Positions 16,301 to 23,438 of a stretch of DNA of 23,438 nucleotides are shown here, piece after piece. This DNA is from a virus. A program made the position numbers and the translations under genes. Each line of letters opens with the position of its first letter. Positions within the stretch are counted from its first letter, which is position 1. Where the stretch lies: IMG/VR virus record IMGVR_UViG_3300032523_000846, positions 1-23,438 of that record. One strand, 5' to 3'. Under the pieces are notes generated by a model. It had not been told where the DNA came from. It saw only the letters and a program-made list of their open reading frames with translations, and ran no database searches.

Positions 16301-17362
16301 TCTGTTAATTTAGAGGAATATCCAGATTTAAAATTCTTAGCAAAAGAATACTGGAAAAAATATTCAAATAAAAATGATTTTACAGCATATATTGATTTAA
16401 TAGCAAAATTTGATTTTAGTATATTTGATCAAATACGTCAAGTTTTACCACTTCGAGTAAATGAAATATTGGGTTTAGTGGTTGAGCCAAATGTATTAGA
16501 AAGATCTAAAGTAAAAACTACAAGAGATTTTGCAGTAGAAAAATCAGATAGTGTAGAAACAAATGATATTTCAACTTTAGGTGCACCATCATTAAAATTG
16601 AATAAAGTTAAATCAACTGTTACTATTGGGTTTGATGAAAATTATGATAGTGAAATTTTAGAATACGGTGGTGAATTTGAGATTGGAAATACATTTGAAA
16701 CGGAATTGCAGGATATTAATGGTGAAAAAGATATTAATTATATTACTACTTCTAATTTAAGTAAAACGAGTGGAAGTGTATTTATACCTAAAAAATCTTT
16801 TATAAGTGAACATAACAAACTAAAAACTTTTATAACTGGTTCTAAAATAAAATCATTCGTTGCTAACGTAAAAGGAATTGCTGCTAATGTTAATCTTAAA
16901 CCAGTAGTTTCAACAAAAGATATAGATGGGAAAACTACATTCTGGTATACACCGGATATAGTTGGTACAATTTCAATAATACCAATTCCATCTGAGTATG
17001 TTAATAACACAACAACAATTACGCCAAATGAAACAGAGCAAACTACTGGTACATTTGATCAAATTGATGCTCCAATTAACATTGGTGGACATTATCAAAC
17101 ACCTGAGCCAGTTTATTCTACGATGGAAGAGTATGTAAACAACCAACCAAGTTCTTATATTTTTGTTGATACTGACTATGTTAATCCAGATGATTTAAGA
17201 ACTGCACAACAAAATTATATGTTTGCTGGTTGTAAACTTGAAGGTAATAATGGCGAAGGAATTAATGATGTAACATATCCAGCGGTAACGCCAGGTGGTG
17301 GAGCAATTGTAGAAGTTACTACTACTGACACACTTGAGGATGTTTCTTTTATTATAGAATAA
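13352..17362 (+). CDS. Giant baseplate wedge protein, gp7/gpI-like with LamG-like domain
   Basis: 1336 residues, ATG with AGGAT upstream. T4 gp7 is 1032 residues and follows gp6 in order, so position and size fit an enlarged gp7 equivalent. About 464-600 resembles the phage tail protein I core: a helix with FVNMIGQHFDILYLYTDHIL, then EVWRRILNTLPYVYKSKGTS and RSIKALLSAYGIPSTILSIR; gpI of P2 and a domain of gp7 share such a fold. About 655-850 looks like a concanavalin-type/LamG beta sandwich: LTFRWKMY, LDWYVTIAND, GSLTFHMHDG, GQLYIGSGSN, GSIFELRYWSN. Residues 1-460 and 850-1336 are beta-rich and unrecognised. A second helical piece, YWKKYSNKNDFTAYIDLIAK at about 1000-1020, leads to QIRQVLPLRVNEILGLVVEP. 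There is no signal peptide or membrane segment. gp7 identity is inferred from order, size and the gpI-like core; LamG may help binding to host glycans. Confidence 0.85.
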   Translation: MSNFNYTNIDSILLATNPIRGSRTRLSSVRRKLVVPTLNDSEDQYFGRESSLELHVFLANTTYVDNSSLYDVPFKIEARSEIITSGGVTEKVDRKYVLIDVHDHIQNLLELPPDNYKIVYNFFRNLIGGSTDEIGRLFITEISQDRRELKLALKYPENTAAKTDLTKFVLNYLSSTTYLPPIILNFGENLIVDVINVTSDGDDTYFYVKLYDVLPPEIDLYYECWLGSQILKPWIDNLVVRSQQAMDMIPYIKGPNFEVDYDYWVNTETGYKSWNDLLSTNVQTSQEILNRYVNDTGSSVKLNVNYRDFSNFVFYSSAEDRSANFFYKLGLIETYNTQLLLLNTYTGSVSANVINVKHLRDKIAQGFDDFEKWMYYETTASNFYTSQSAAIITPYPKYEVDATSSDYHILTKEGKYKLYSVLSDTGIDWYNDLVDNGLEYDLKNYNSLQKAIPEYILDDGQSEQFKTFVNMIGQHFDILYLYTDHILKKNTRKENPKDGLSQDLVYETAKNLGWTLSSGTQTKDIWEYALGLSGSGEPIWTGKTTINKYLSKSEEDRTKEVWRRILNTLPYVYKSKGTSRSIKALLSAYGIPSTILSIREYGGPDNADFGKIPRVEWDKQTYYLNFLGSKQQPPTNQYVQVPWEKVNNASSQWQYPDTLTFRWKMYDTKYYPYVDNKVQTILQKQSGSRLDWYVTIANDGTDYDKGSLTFHMHDGASAYKSASITDQYLYDAVPLNIMLQRRVSTDLTSSNQIYDLILKTGKYGKIVIEQSASIIISGSVSGSYNQAWASDGQLYIGSGSNPQTDKILSGSIFELRYWSNILKTSSFDNHVLAPRAYNSNNPTGSFYDLQGQWQFWKKFDAAVTTSFISSHPDQTKKTFYSSSKTAYLNGFNTSSFESLAETYNMEVATIANNTPFTEKVRIDSASLQDSLQTDKSVTVTQFDKYSLDSSKLMVAFSPQHIINEDIYESLGYTVLDDYFGGYDSVNLEEYPDLKFLAKEYWKKYSNKNDFTAYIDLIAKFDFSIFDQIRQVLPLRVNEILGLVVEPNVLERSKVKTTRDFAVEKSDSVETNDISTLGAPSLKLNKVKSTVTIGFDENYDSEILEYGGEFEIGNTFETELQDINGEKDINYITTSNLSKTSGSVFIPKKSFISEHNKLKTFITGSKIKSFVANVKGIAANVNLKPVVSTKDIDGKTTFWYTPDIVGTISIIPIPSEYVNNTTTITPNETEQTTGTFDQIDAPINIGGHYQTPEPVYSTMEEYVNNQPSSYIFVDTDYVNPDDLRTAQQNYMFAGCKLEGNNGEGINDVTYPAVTPGGGAIVEVTTTDTLEDVSFIIE

Positions 17363-17485
17363 ATAATAAAAAAAATGTAGAAAATACTATCGGTTTCATA
17401 TTTATAGTTTGAGAACATACCCATTGTTTTGTGGGCTACATTAATTTGTCATATTGAAATAATATTAAATAAAAAGGAGTATGGT
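17363..17485 (+). other. Intergenic gap before the fibre block
   Basis: 123 bases without a supported gene. An in-frame ATG at 17429 could extend the next gene upstream, but it lacks a ribosome binding site, and its extra 19 residues do not look like the conserved N-terminus. A short imperfect stem (CCCAT with GTGGG around 17420-17434) is too weak for a terminator call. This is the largest gap, so a promoter for the fibre genes could lie here, but I cannot identify one. Confidence 0.5.
17475..17479 (+). promoter_or_regulatory. Strong Shine-Dalgarno site choosing ATG at 17486
   Basis: AGGAG is six bases before ATG 17486 and out of reach of the upstream in-frame ATG at 17429. An ATG at 17481 is in another frame. 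This is the best ribosome binding site in the window, as expected for an abundant structural protein. Confidence 0.85.
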
Positions 17486-18247
17486 ATGGGTTATTTAAGT
17501 AATAATGGTACAGTAACCGTTGACGCAATTCTTACTAAAAAGGGAAGAGAGCTTTTAGCAAAAGGTGATGGTAAATTTAGAATCACACAATTTGCTCTTG
17601 CAGATGATGAAATTGATTATGATTTATGGAATCCGAATCATGGCGGTGGTTCTGCATATTATGGTGTTGTTATTGAAAACACGCCAATTACTGAAGCTGT
17701 TCCTGACGAAACTCAATCAATGAAATATAAATTAGTTTCTTTACCAAAGGGAACAATATCAATTCCGTATTTACAAACAGATGACGGTACTACTTCATAT
17801 TCATTTAATAATGCAGATCCTGCTGGTACTCAAGGTGCTGGATTAGGTTATAAAGCAGTTAACATATTAACACAACAATACACTGGTATACCTGGTCAAT
17901 TCACTCCACAAACAGCTCAAACATACACCGTTACTATATTAGACACAACATATATGGAACTTTGGGCTTCTGCTCCTGCATCTAGCGATTTAGCATCTAC
18001 AATGTCTGGTAATTCTAAAACTATATCAAGAGTTCCAGAAACAAGGTTAGGAACAAAGTTTGGTTTAAATATTTTAGTTTATGGAAAAGACAAACTCGGT
18101 ACTGGAACAAAAAGTACAAAAGTTATTGTTACAAATGAACAATTTGGTTCAAGACTTGTTTTGAACTTTACATATTCATGGACTGGTACAAACGATACGA
18201 GTAGAAATTTAATAAGTTTGCAGCAAGCAGGTACTTATAAAGCATAA
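17486..18247 (+). CDS. Phage structural protein, marine-myovirus-type
   Basis: 253 residues from ATG 17486, the start favoured by AGGAG. The N-terminus GYLSNNGTVTVDAILTKKGR followed by ELLAKGDGKFRITQFALADD and EIDYDLWNPN is of a kind I recall from structural proteins of T4-like phages; the recognition is of the pattern, not a named family. The middle (about 60-130) is Gly/Thr-rich. The C-terminal 100 residues (about 145-253) look like an Ig-like beta sandwich: YTVTILDTTYMELWA, TKFGLNILVYGKDK, STKVIVTNEQFGSRLVLNFT. There is no signal peptide or membrane segment. It heads the fibre block after the largest gap and has the strongest ribosome binding site, so a high-copy tail or fibre-attachment protein is likely. 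The exact role is unknown. Confidence 0.85.
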   Translation: MGYLSNNGTVTVDAILTKKGRELLAKGDGKFRITQFALADDEIDYDLWNPNHGGGSAYYGVVIENTPITEAVPDETQSMKYKLVSLPKGTISIPYLQTDDGTTSYSFNNADPAGTQGAGLGYKAVNILTQQYTGIPGQFTPQTAQTYTVTILDTTYMELWASAPASSDLASTMSGNSKTISRVPETRLGTKFGLNILVYGKDKLGTGTKSTKVIVTNEQFGSRLVLNFTYSWTGTNDTSRNLISLQQAGTYKA

Positions 18248-18284
18248 ATGTTTTTTAAAATAAAAAAGATAGGAAATTAAAGAT

Positions 18285-19526
18285 ATGGCATCAGCACCGC
18301 AAATATTTTTCCCAATAACAACTATATCAGATACATTTGGTAATTATGGTTCTATGATTTATACAACTACACCAACACGGCCACTTTGGGGTTCTAATAT
18401 TGGGTTTACATTAAATAATTTTTACACAAGTTCTTTACAAACAGCAACTTCTAAACAATATTATTATGAAGTGTGGGCATCTGCCTCACTAACGTGTAAC
18501 GATGAAAGAATGTTTGCCGTAGCGTATGGTAACATAAGTGGATCTGGTTCATCGTATGATACTGATGATACTTCATTAACAGGCGATACACCAACCAGAG
18601 CTATATATAATCAACATAGATTACTTTGTTTGGATGGTGATGAAGTTGGATTATTATTATCTGGTTCGAGAGCAACAGAGCTTTTGACAAATACACCATT
18701 GGAACATTTTTATGCAGTTTCAATTAATCGTGATAGATTTGGTGATAAATTAGATCCAGGTAATTTCCAATTAAATGTTGCTGAATTGAGTGGTTCTTAT
18801 GTTGAAATGCAATATCACACGGGAAGTAATGTTAGGGTGAAACCTGCTGGTAAATTAATTCATCTAATCGATGACTCTGGTGATATTAGTAATAACGCGT
18901 TAGAATATAATGAATTAGTAGATGATCCAAAAGCGTTATCAAAACCAAGAGCGATTGTTAGTGGAAGTATTTCAAACGGTATTTATAATAATGGTGCTTC
19001 CATCAATGGTGGTAGGGAAATTTATGGAGTGGTTTATCCTAGTTTAGGTACAATGTTATTATCTGCTGATGTACTAAATAAATCAGCGTCATTTAATAGT
19101 TTTACAGCAAGTAATGCTAACGGTGATAATGCACATAAATTATTTACAGCGATTTCTGGTGCGTATGAAACCCATACCGCTGGCTTCCAAGCTAGGTCAA
19201 TTGACATAAAAAAATGTCAACAATATTATATTAGTGTAATGCCAACTTTGGATGGGTTTGGAACATCAAATCCAACATGGATATTACCACCTGATAGTGA
19301 AGATCCATATGTACCAGGTGGAACTGTGACTGGCTTAATAAAATATCCAGATATGCGATGGAAGGGGGATCCTAATACTGGTACACCTGGACAAACCGTT
19401 GTTTACGTAACTTCAATTGGTTTATACGATGATAACAATAATCTATTGGCGGTTTCAAAATTAAGTGAACCAATAAAACATGAAAATAGTGATATGCTAT
19501 CGGTTACAGTTAAGTTGGAGTATTAA
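18285..19526 (+). CDS. Fibre-like structural protein, paralogue A
   Basis: 413 residues, ATG with AGGA about ten bases upstream. Beta-rich, with no signal peptide, coiled coil or enzyme motif. It is paralogous to the next two genes through an N-terminal module (about 45-175): YTSSLQTATSKQYYYEVWAS, MFAVAYGNISGSGSS, TRAIYNQHRLLCLDG, FYAVSINRDRFGDKLD and FQLNVAELSG. The middle holds GKLIHLIDDSG and GIYNNGASINGGREIYG. A second module shared with paralogue B fills the last 40 residues: VVYVTSIGLYDDNNNLLAVS, then KLSEPIKH, ending KLEY. That closing pattern looks typical of phage baseplate/fibre proteins, though I cannot name a family. It has only three Cys. Possible roles are a tail fibre, baseplate decoration or head-fibre subunit; the location after the wedge genes favours the baseplate or tail. 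Function is inferred from context. Confidence 0.83.
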   Translation: MASAPQIFFPITTISDTFGNYGSMIYTTTPTRPLWGSNIGFTLNNFYTSSLQTATSKQYYYEVWASASLTCNDERMFAVAYGNISGSGSSYDTDDTSLTGDTPTRAIYNQHRLLCLDGDEVGLLLSGSRATELLTNTPLEHFYAVSINRDRFGDKLDPGNFQLNVAELSGSYVEMQYHTGSNVRVKPAGKLIHLIDDSGDISNNALEYNELVDDPKALSKPRAIVSGSISNGIYNNGASINGGREIYGVVYPSLGTMLLSADVLNKSASFNSFTASNANGDNAHKLFTAISGAYETHTAGFQARSIDIKKCQQYYISVMPTLDGFGTSNPTWILPPDSEDPYVPGGTVTGLIKYPDMRWKGDPNTGTPGQTVVYVTSIGLYDDNNNLLAVSKLSEPIKHENSDMLSVTVKLEY

Positions 19527-19528
19527 AA

Positions 19529-20656
19529 ATGTATCATAATCTTCCAACAAACACGATGATGTCAAATTTAGATCGAACTACAGCTATTGGAAATAGCGGT
19601 ATTAACGGTGGATTGAGTTTCAAGGAGTTTGATGCCTCTTCTGTTAACAATTATCAAAGACAAGTTGTAACAGCACCTCTTTGGTCAGGTGGACAAGCAA
19701 GTTTACGTAATATGTATACAAGTTCTACTCAGTCTTCAAATGAGAAAAGATATTATTACGATGTTTATAATAGTCAATCTAATAGTCAAGGTTCTGCGAT
19801 TCAATTCTCTGTTGCGTATGGTGATTTGAATGGTAGTGGTTCATCTACTGGATCAACGGGCACAAACGTATATGATTATCCAACAAAAGCAATTTACTCT
19901 CAATATCGTCAATTATTATTAGAACCAACCGTTCCTTTATTTACATTTGAAAACGGTGAAACATCAGGATATGTTTACGTAATTAATGTTAACCGTAGTA
20001 GATACAAGGATAGAATAGATACTAATACATGGCAACTGTCTTTGGCAGAACTAAACACTACCGGTACTGTTTCTTCTTCAAATAAAATTGTCACACTTAT
20101 AGATGATGCAACAGCGTCAACTACAGAATTAGCAACACAAGGTGGTAGAGTATTTAATATTAGAAGTGGAAGTCTTTTAAATGGAATTTATACAGCAGAC
20201 ACAACACCTTGGGGATTATTTTATCCAGATAATGGTATTATTGTTTTGAATGGTAAAGCGTTAGATACTTCTGCTTCTTTTGCAACACCCCGAAGTCCTG
20301 CTACTGCAAGTGGTGATGACTCTGCTAAAAAATTATTCACAGCAATTAGTGGAGCAATGACAATTAGTTCAACAACTGGTTCATTCACCGCTAAAACAAG
20401 TGAGATGTATGCAAGTACATATTATTTTGCAAGACTTAATAATAATGAATTTAACTATACAAGTAATCCAAGTTTTTATTCTGGTAGTACAAACATAGTT
20501 AAATGGGCAGGAATGTACGATAATCCAAGAACATATGTAACATCTATTGGTTTATATAATGATACTTTTGATTTACTAGCGGTAGCTAAACTAAATCAAC
20601 CAATTGCAAAAACATTCGATAAAGAAGTTTCAATAAAAATAAAATTAGATTTCTAA
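19529..20656 (+). CDS. Fibre-like structural protein, paralogue B
   Basis: 375 residues, ATG with GGAG eight bases upstream and inside the end of paralogue A; the two genes are two bases apart. About residues 50-175 repeat the A module: YTSSTQSSNEKRYYYDVYNS, FSVAYGDLNGSGSS, TKAIYSQYRQLLLE, YVINVNRSRYKDRID and WQLSLAEL. The later region also aligns (GIYTADTTPWGLFYP against the matching part of A, KKLFTAISGA in B and HKLFTAISGA in A, YTSNPSF and GTSNPTW), as does the C-terminus TYVTSIGLYNDTFDLLAVAK and KLDF. There is no Cys at all, unlike paralogue C. Similarity to A runs over nearly the full length, so a tandem duplication is the likely origin, now diverged well beyond recent identity. It may form a hetero-oligomer with A or give alternative host contacts; both are inference. 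Confidence 0.83.
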   Translation: MYHNLPTNTMMSNLDRTTAIGNSGINGGLSFKEFDASSVNNYQRQVVTAPLWSGGQASLRNMYTSSTQSSNEKRYYYDVYNSQSNSQGSAIQFSVAYGDLNGSGSSTGSTGTNVYDYPTKAIYSQYRQLLLEPTVPLFTFENGETSGYVYVINVNRSRYKDRIDTNTWQLSLAELNTTGTVSSSNKIVTLIDDATASTTELATQGGRVFNIRSGSLLNGIYTADTTPWGLFYPDNGIIVLNGKALDTSASFATPRSPATASGDDSAKKLFTAISGAMTISSTTGSFTAKTSEMYASTYYFARLNNNEFNYTSNPSFYSGSTNIVKWAGMYDNPRTYVTSIGLYNDTFDLLAVAKLNQPIAKTFDKEVSIKIKLDF

Positions 20657-20663
20657 GGTAAAT

Positions 20664-23438
20664 ATGGATCAATACTTTAACTTATCGGAAATTCAATCAC
20701 TTCAAGCAGCGTATGCCGCGTTTTTACAAAACGATGGACCTGTATTAGAGGGTCATATCTTGAGTATGACTTTATTATTAGAAGATCCAAACGAAGGGCT
20801 TCGAGTACGGAATGCGTTGAACACCAACGAGCCATATCAACGTTCGGTTACTGTTTGGGTTAACTTAATAAATCTTTTTACCATTTATAAGGATTGGTTA
20901 TTATCAACCACTACTCAAACATATATAGATTGGTCTAATGATGTTTTTGATGATTATGGTGAAAAACCATATATAAGAGTGCAACGGGCATATACTATAT
21001 TAGATGGTGATAGTGGATTTAAGAATGACAAAAGCGGAGCCATCTGGAGTATGTTCAATGGCCCTGGCCCTATGGGATCACCAGGTATCAGACCTACAAT
21101 GCCACTTCCTATGATTGGAACACCCATACCCATTAACAATTCCGCTTCCAAATGTGCACCAGAAGCTTGGCATTGGCAATTCAGACCAAAAATAGTTCAA
21201 TTAGAACCAGAATTTGTCAATAGTGTTCCAGTTGGAAATAAAATAGCTTTAGAATATACATTATATAAATGTTGTCCAGCGTTTAGTTCAAACGGATACC
21301 CAGTTCCTTTGCGAGGTGCAACCGATCAATTTGTTGTTAGAATACCAGCAAGGTTACTTGCAAATGCAGAACCATGTCCAGACGGAAATCCTGGTAAAAT
21401 AACATATAAGAGATACTTTGATATTAGAGATATTGTAGAAAAGTTATATACTTCTTTAGATATAATACATGATGATAAAACTAATCCAGCATTTCTTTTA
21501 TTACAATATATGCTTGGAAATAAAAACATATATCCAGCTAATGTTGACTTATGTGCTACAGCTACTTACAACACACAAAAAAACTACACATTACCGTTTG
21601 GTGATTTTGGTCCTTATGGTGCTATTAAATATTTGACTTGGGGAAGCAATCAACGTGATATGCAAACAGCATACCCTGGTTATGTGTCTGTAGTTCCTGG
21701 TTTTACAAATGTTATAAATGTTGCAACTCAAGTTACAAGTAATCCTAATAATATTATATTAGAAAGATTTTTGTCTGATGCAGGATTTGGATCAGTTAAT
21801 TTATTGAATAGTACAACATTAACAGACCCATCGGTATCTGTTATAAAAACTTTCAATGAATCAGTAGGTGGTGGTACATTATTAATATCCGCTCAAGGAC
21901 AAGGTTACGCAGAAAAATGTGCTGATGTTACTATAACACCTCCAATAAATCCAGTTGGAAGTGTTACTGTAGATTCTTGTCTTTCTCCATATATCAAAAT
22001 CGGGACCGAAAATAAATTCCAATGGTCATTGGCATTAGAAGACACACCTATTTTTCAAGACATATATGATTTTAGAAATGATTATGATGATAATACTAAA
22101 TTATTTAGAGATTTAGAATTCGCATTTCCAACTTCTCTTGCTGATAATGCAGCGGTTATTATACGTAACAGAGGACGTTTCATTTTTGAAGATAATATAA
22201 ATATTCAAAAAACATCGATGAACAAAGTGGAAAGAAAATCCATTTCAAGTAATCCATGTTATACCGCAACTGCAGAAACTTTTAGATTGGACATAAAGCG
22301 AAAAAGAAAAAGATATATTAAAGTACAATGTGGTGCAGTAGAAACTACTGGAACCAACGGTTCATTAGGTATAGCTGTTGTTTACTTCGCTGAAAGTGCA
22401 ACGAGTGATTCAAAGTTTGCACCGCCAACTATTACAACTGATATAGATGATTATTTATTCCGCATTGATTTTACAAGAAAAGATGCACTAGGTGGTGACT
22501 CTGGTGAAACTACTCGTGGTAAACTTGCAACCTATTTAGCAGTTCAGAAATACGGAAAAAATAATGTATTTAAAGAAGATTCTGGACCAAAAGCAGGTCA
22601 ATTATACATTTTTGAAGAAGGTTATTATCCATTATATAGTAGTGATAGAACAAGAGATTTTGTTTCTGAAATATCAGACATTAACACAATAGAATTTACT
22701 AAAAATAACTTAGGTTGTGTTCCCGATGAGTATTGTGTAGACAAAGGCTGGACTCCAGACCCAACAGATTTATGTGGATGTGTTGAAGTTAGTGTTTATG
22801 AATGCTACGATGTTTATCCTGCACTTGAATATTTAGATGGTAATAGAATTAAAAGAACAATACCTGAACGATTAATATTAAAAATATTTCCGTTTAATCC
22901 AGATTATCCGTTCTTAACAAAAGGACAACGAGTAGTTAGTACACGAAGAGCTAGTTCTGCAATATGTAATCCAAGTATTGCTAAATTATATCATCCATTA
23001 CTTTACGGTGGTGATATTTTACCTGGTGTATCTAAGAATCAAGTGTACGGTATATTCAATGGTTCTTCTTCTCTTGATTGTTATTACACAAGTTCAACTC
23101 AAACTACAGCGTCAAAACAAATATATTACGATGTACTTGGATGTAATACGTGTGTTGTAACTCCTTTTTATGCAGTAGCATACGGACATTATGAAGGTTC
23201 TGGTTCAATAGGATATAACTATGATTATAGTGATAGTTCTACCAAAGCAATATACTCACAGTTTAGATTGTTAGGAATGGAAGCAACACAATCAAGATTT
23301 ATGTTCTTGGATTCTGGATCAGCAAATACTCCAAAAGATGTTTATGTTATAAACTATTATAGAAATGGACTTTCACATAAATTAGATTTAGGTAATTTTG
23401 AGATAAATTTAGCTGAATTGAACGGTACTGCATATCCG
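20664..23438 (+). CDS. Large Cys-rich fibre-like protein, paralogue C (3' end outside window)
   Basis: The frame is open from ATG 20664 through the last base (925 codons read, no stop), so the C-terminus is missing. AAGGT lies four bases before the ATG. Residues 1-115 are helical, with SVTVWVNLINLFTIYKDWLL. About 115-170 is Pro/Gly/Met-rich (GPGPMGSPGIRPTMPLPMIG). About 170-775 is a long beta-rich region of unknown family. From about 775 the module shared with paralogues A and B appears: YTSSTQTTASKQIYYDV, FYAVAYGHYEGSGS, TKAIYSQFRLLG, VYVINYYRNG, LDLGNFEINLAELNG. If it continues like A and B, roughly 200-240 residues lie beyond the edge. The visible part has 18 Cys, five of them within about 35 residues near 684-717, against none in B. 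No signal peptide or transmembrane segment. It may be the base-proximal or largest fibre component; the role is not known. Confidence 0.85.
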   Translation, partial: MDQYFNLSEIQSLQAAYAAFLQNDGPVLEGHILSMTLLLEDPNEGLRVRNALNTNEPYQRSVTVWVNLINLFTIYKDWLLSTTTQTYIDWSNDVFDDYGEKPYIRVQRAYTILDGDSGFKNDKSGAIWSMFNGPGPMGSPGIRPTMPLPMIGTPIPINNSASKCAPEAWHWQFRPKIVQLEPEFVNSVPVGNKIALEYTLYKCCPAFSSNGYPVPLRGATDQFVVRIPARLLANAEPCPDGNPGKITYKRYFDIRDIVEKLYTSLDIIHDDKTNPAFLLLQYMLGNKNIYPANVDLCATATYNTQKNYTLPFGDFGPYGAIKYLTWGSNQRDMQTAYPGYVSVVPGFTNVINVATQVTSNPNNIILERFLSDAGFGSVNLLNSTTLTDPSVSVIKTFNESVGGGTLLISAQGQGYAEKCADVTITPPINPVGSVTVDSCLSPYIKIGTENKFQWSLALEDTPIFQDIYDFRNDYDDNTKLFRDLEFAFPTSLADNAAVIIRNRGRFIFEDNINIQKTSMNKVERKSISSNPCYTATAETFRLDIKRKRKRYIKVQCGAVETTGTNGSLGIAVVYFAESATSDSKFAPPTITTDIDDYLFRIDFTRKDALGGDSGETTRGKLATYLAVQKYGKNNVFKEDSGPKAGQLYIFEEGYYPLYSSDRTRDFVSEISDINTIEFTKNNLGCVPDEYCVDKGWTPDPTDLCGCVEVSVYECYDVYPALEYLDGNRIKRTIPERLILKIFPFNPDYPFLTKGQRVVSTRRASSAICNPSIAKLYHPLLYGGDILPGVSKNQVYGIFNGSSSLDCYYTSSTQTTASKQIYYDVLGCNTCVVTPFYAVAYGHYEGSGSIGYNYDYSDSSTKAIYSQFRLLGMEATQSRFMFLDSGSANTPKDVYVINYYRNGLSHKLDLGNFEINLAELNGTAYP

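Noticed and set aside
17420-17434. Possible terminator hairpin after the wedge gene
   Set aside because: The stem is only five pairs including a G-T pair, and no U-run follows it.
17429-17485. N-terminal extension of the structural protein to ATG 17429
   Set aside because: There is no ribosome binding site at 17429, while AGGAG stands six bases before ATG 17486, and the MGYLSNNG start looks native.
22978-23160. Short + strand frame of 60 codons with a hydrophobic product
   Set aside because: It is in a different frame inside paralogue C, whose own frame is open and contains conserved motifs there.

Overview
The window is a late structural segment of a tailed phage, most likely a contractile-tail (myovirus) relative of the T4 type. 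Every supported gene is on the + strand. Genes are packed end to end with short overlaps or gaps under about 125 bases. The sequence is strongly AT-rich. The products are tail, baseplate, fibre and cell-wall-degrading proteins. I see no tRNA, integrase, transposase, CRISPR array or host housekeeping gene. Purine-rich Shine-Dalgarno sites (GGAG, AGGAG, GGGAG) precede several genes, and TTG and GTG starts occur, so the host is a bacterium using the standard bacterial code. Several peptidoglycan-active domains fit tail-borne wall penetration. The host cannot be named from the sequence.

Layout. Positions 1-2977 hold the 3' end of one leucine-rich-repeat (LRR) protein and a complete second one; both end in the same kind of LRR cassette. 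Positions 2993-7642 hold two wall-degrading proteins: an M15-type Zn peptidase, then a 1199-residue protein combining an alpha/beta-hydrolase-like domain, a GH19-type muramidase/chitinase domain, a possible Cys-peptidase-like domain and a second M15 peptidase domain. After a 110-base gap come a small unknown protein (7753-8184), the gp25-like wedge protein (8188-8682) and the gp6/J-like wedge protein (8675-10576), all tightly linked. They are followed by a DNRLRE-like beta protein, a coiled-coil protein with a third LRR cassette at its tip, and a 1336-residue wedge protein that looks like a gp7/gpI relative carrying a LamG-like domain (13352-17362).

After a 123-base gap, a conserved-looking structural protein (17486-18247) precedes three paralogous fibre-like proteins (18285-19526, 19529-20656 and 20664 to the window end). 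The third is 3'-truncated by the window edge and has about 775 extra, cysteine-rich residues ahead of the shared module.

How it fits together (inference). gp25, gp6 and the gp7/gpI-like protein would form the conserved wedge core. The lysins would sit at the hub or tail tip and open the wall during injection. The LRR, DNRLRE-like, LamG-like and fibre modules would be the surface-binding parts. The most notable feature is modular reuse: one C-terminal LRR cassette on three unrelated N-termini, one fibre module in three tandem genes, and M15 peptidase domains in two adjacent genes.
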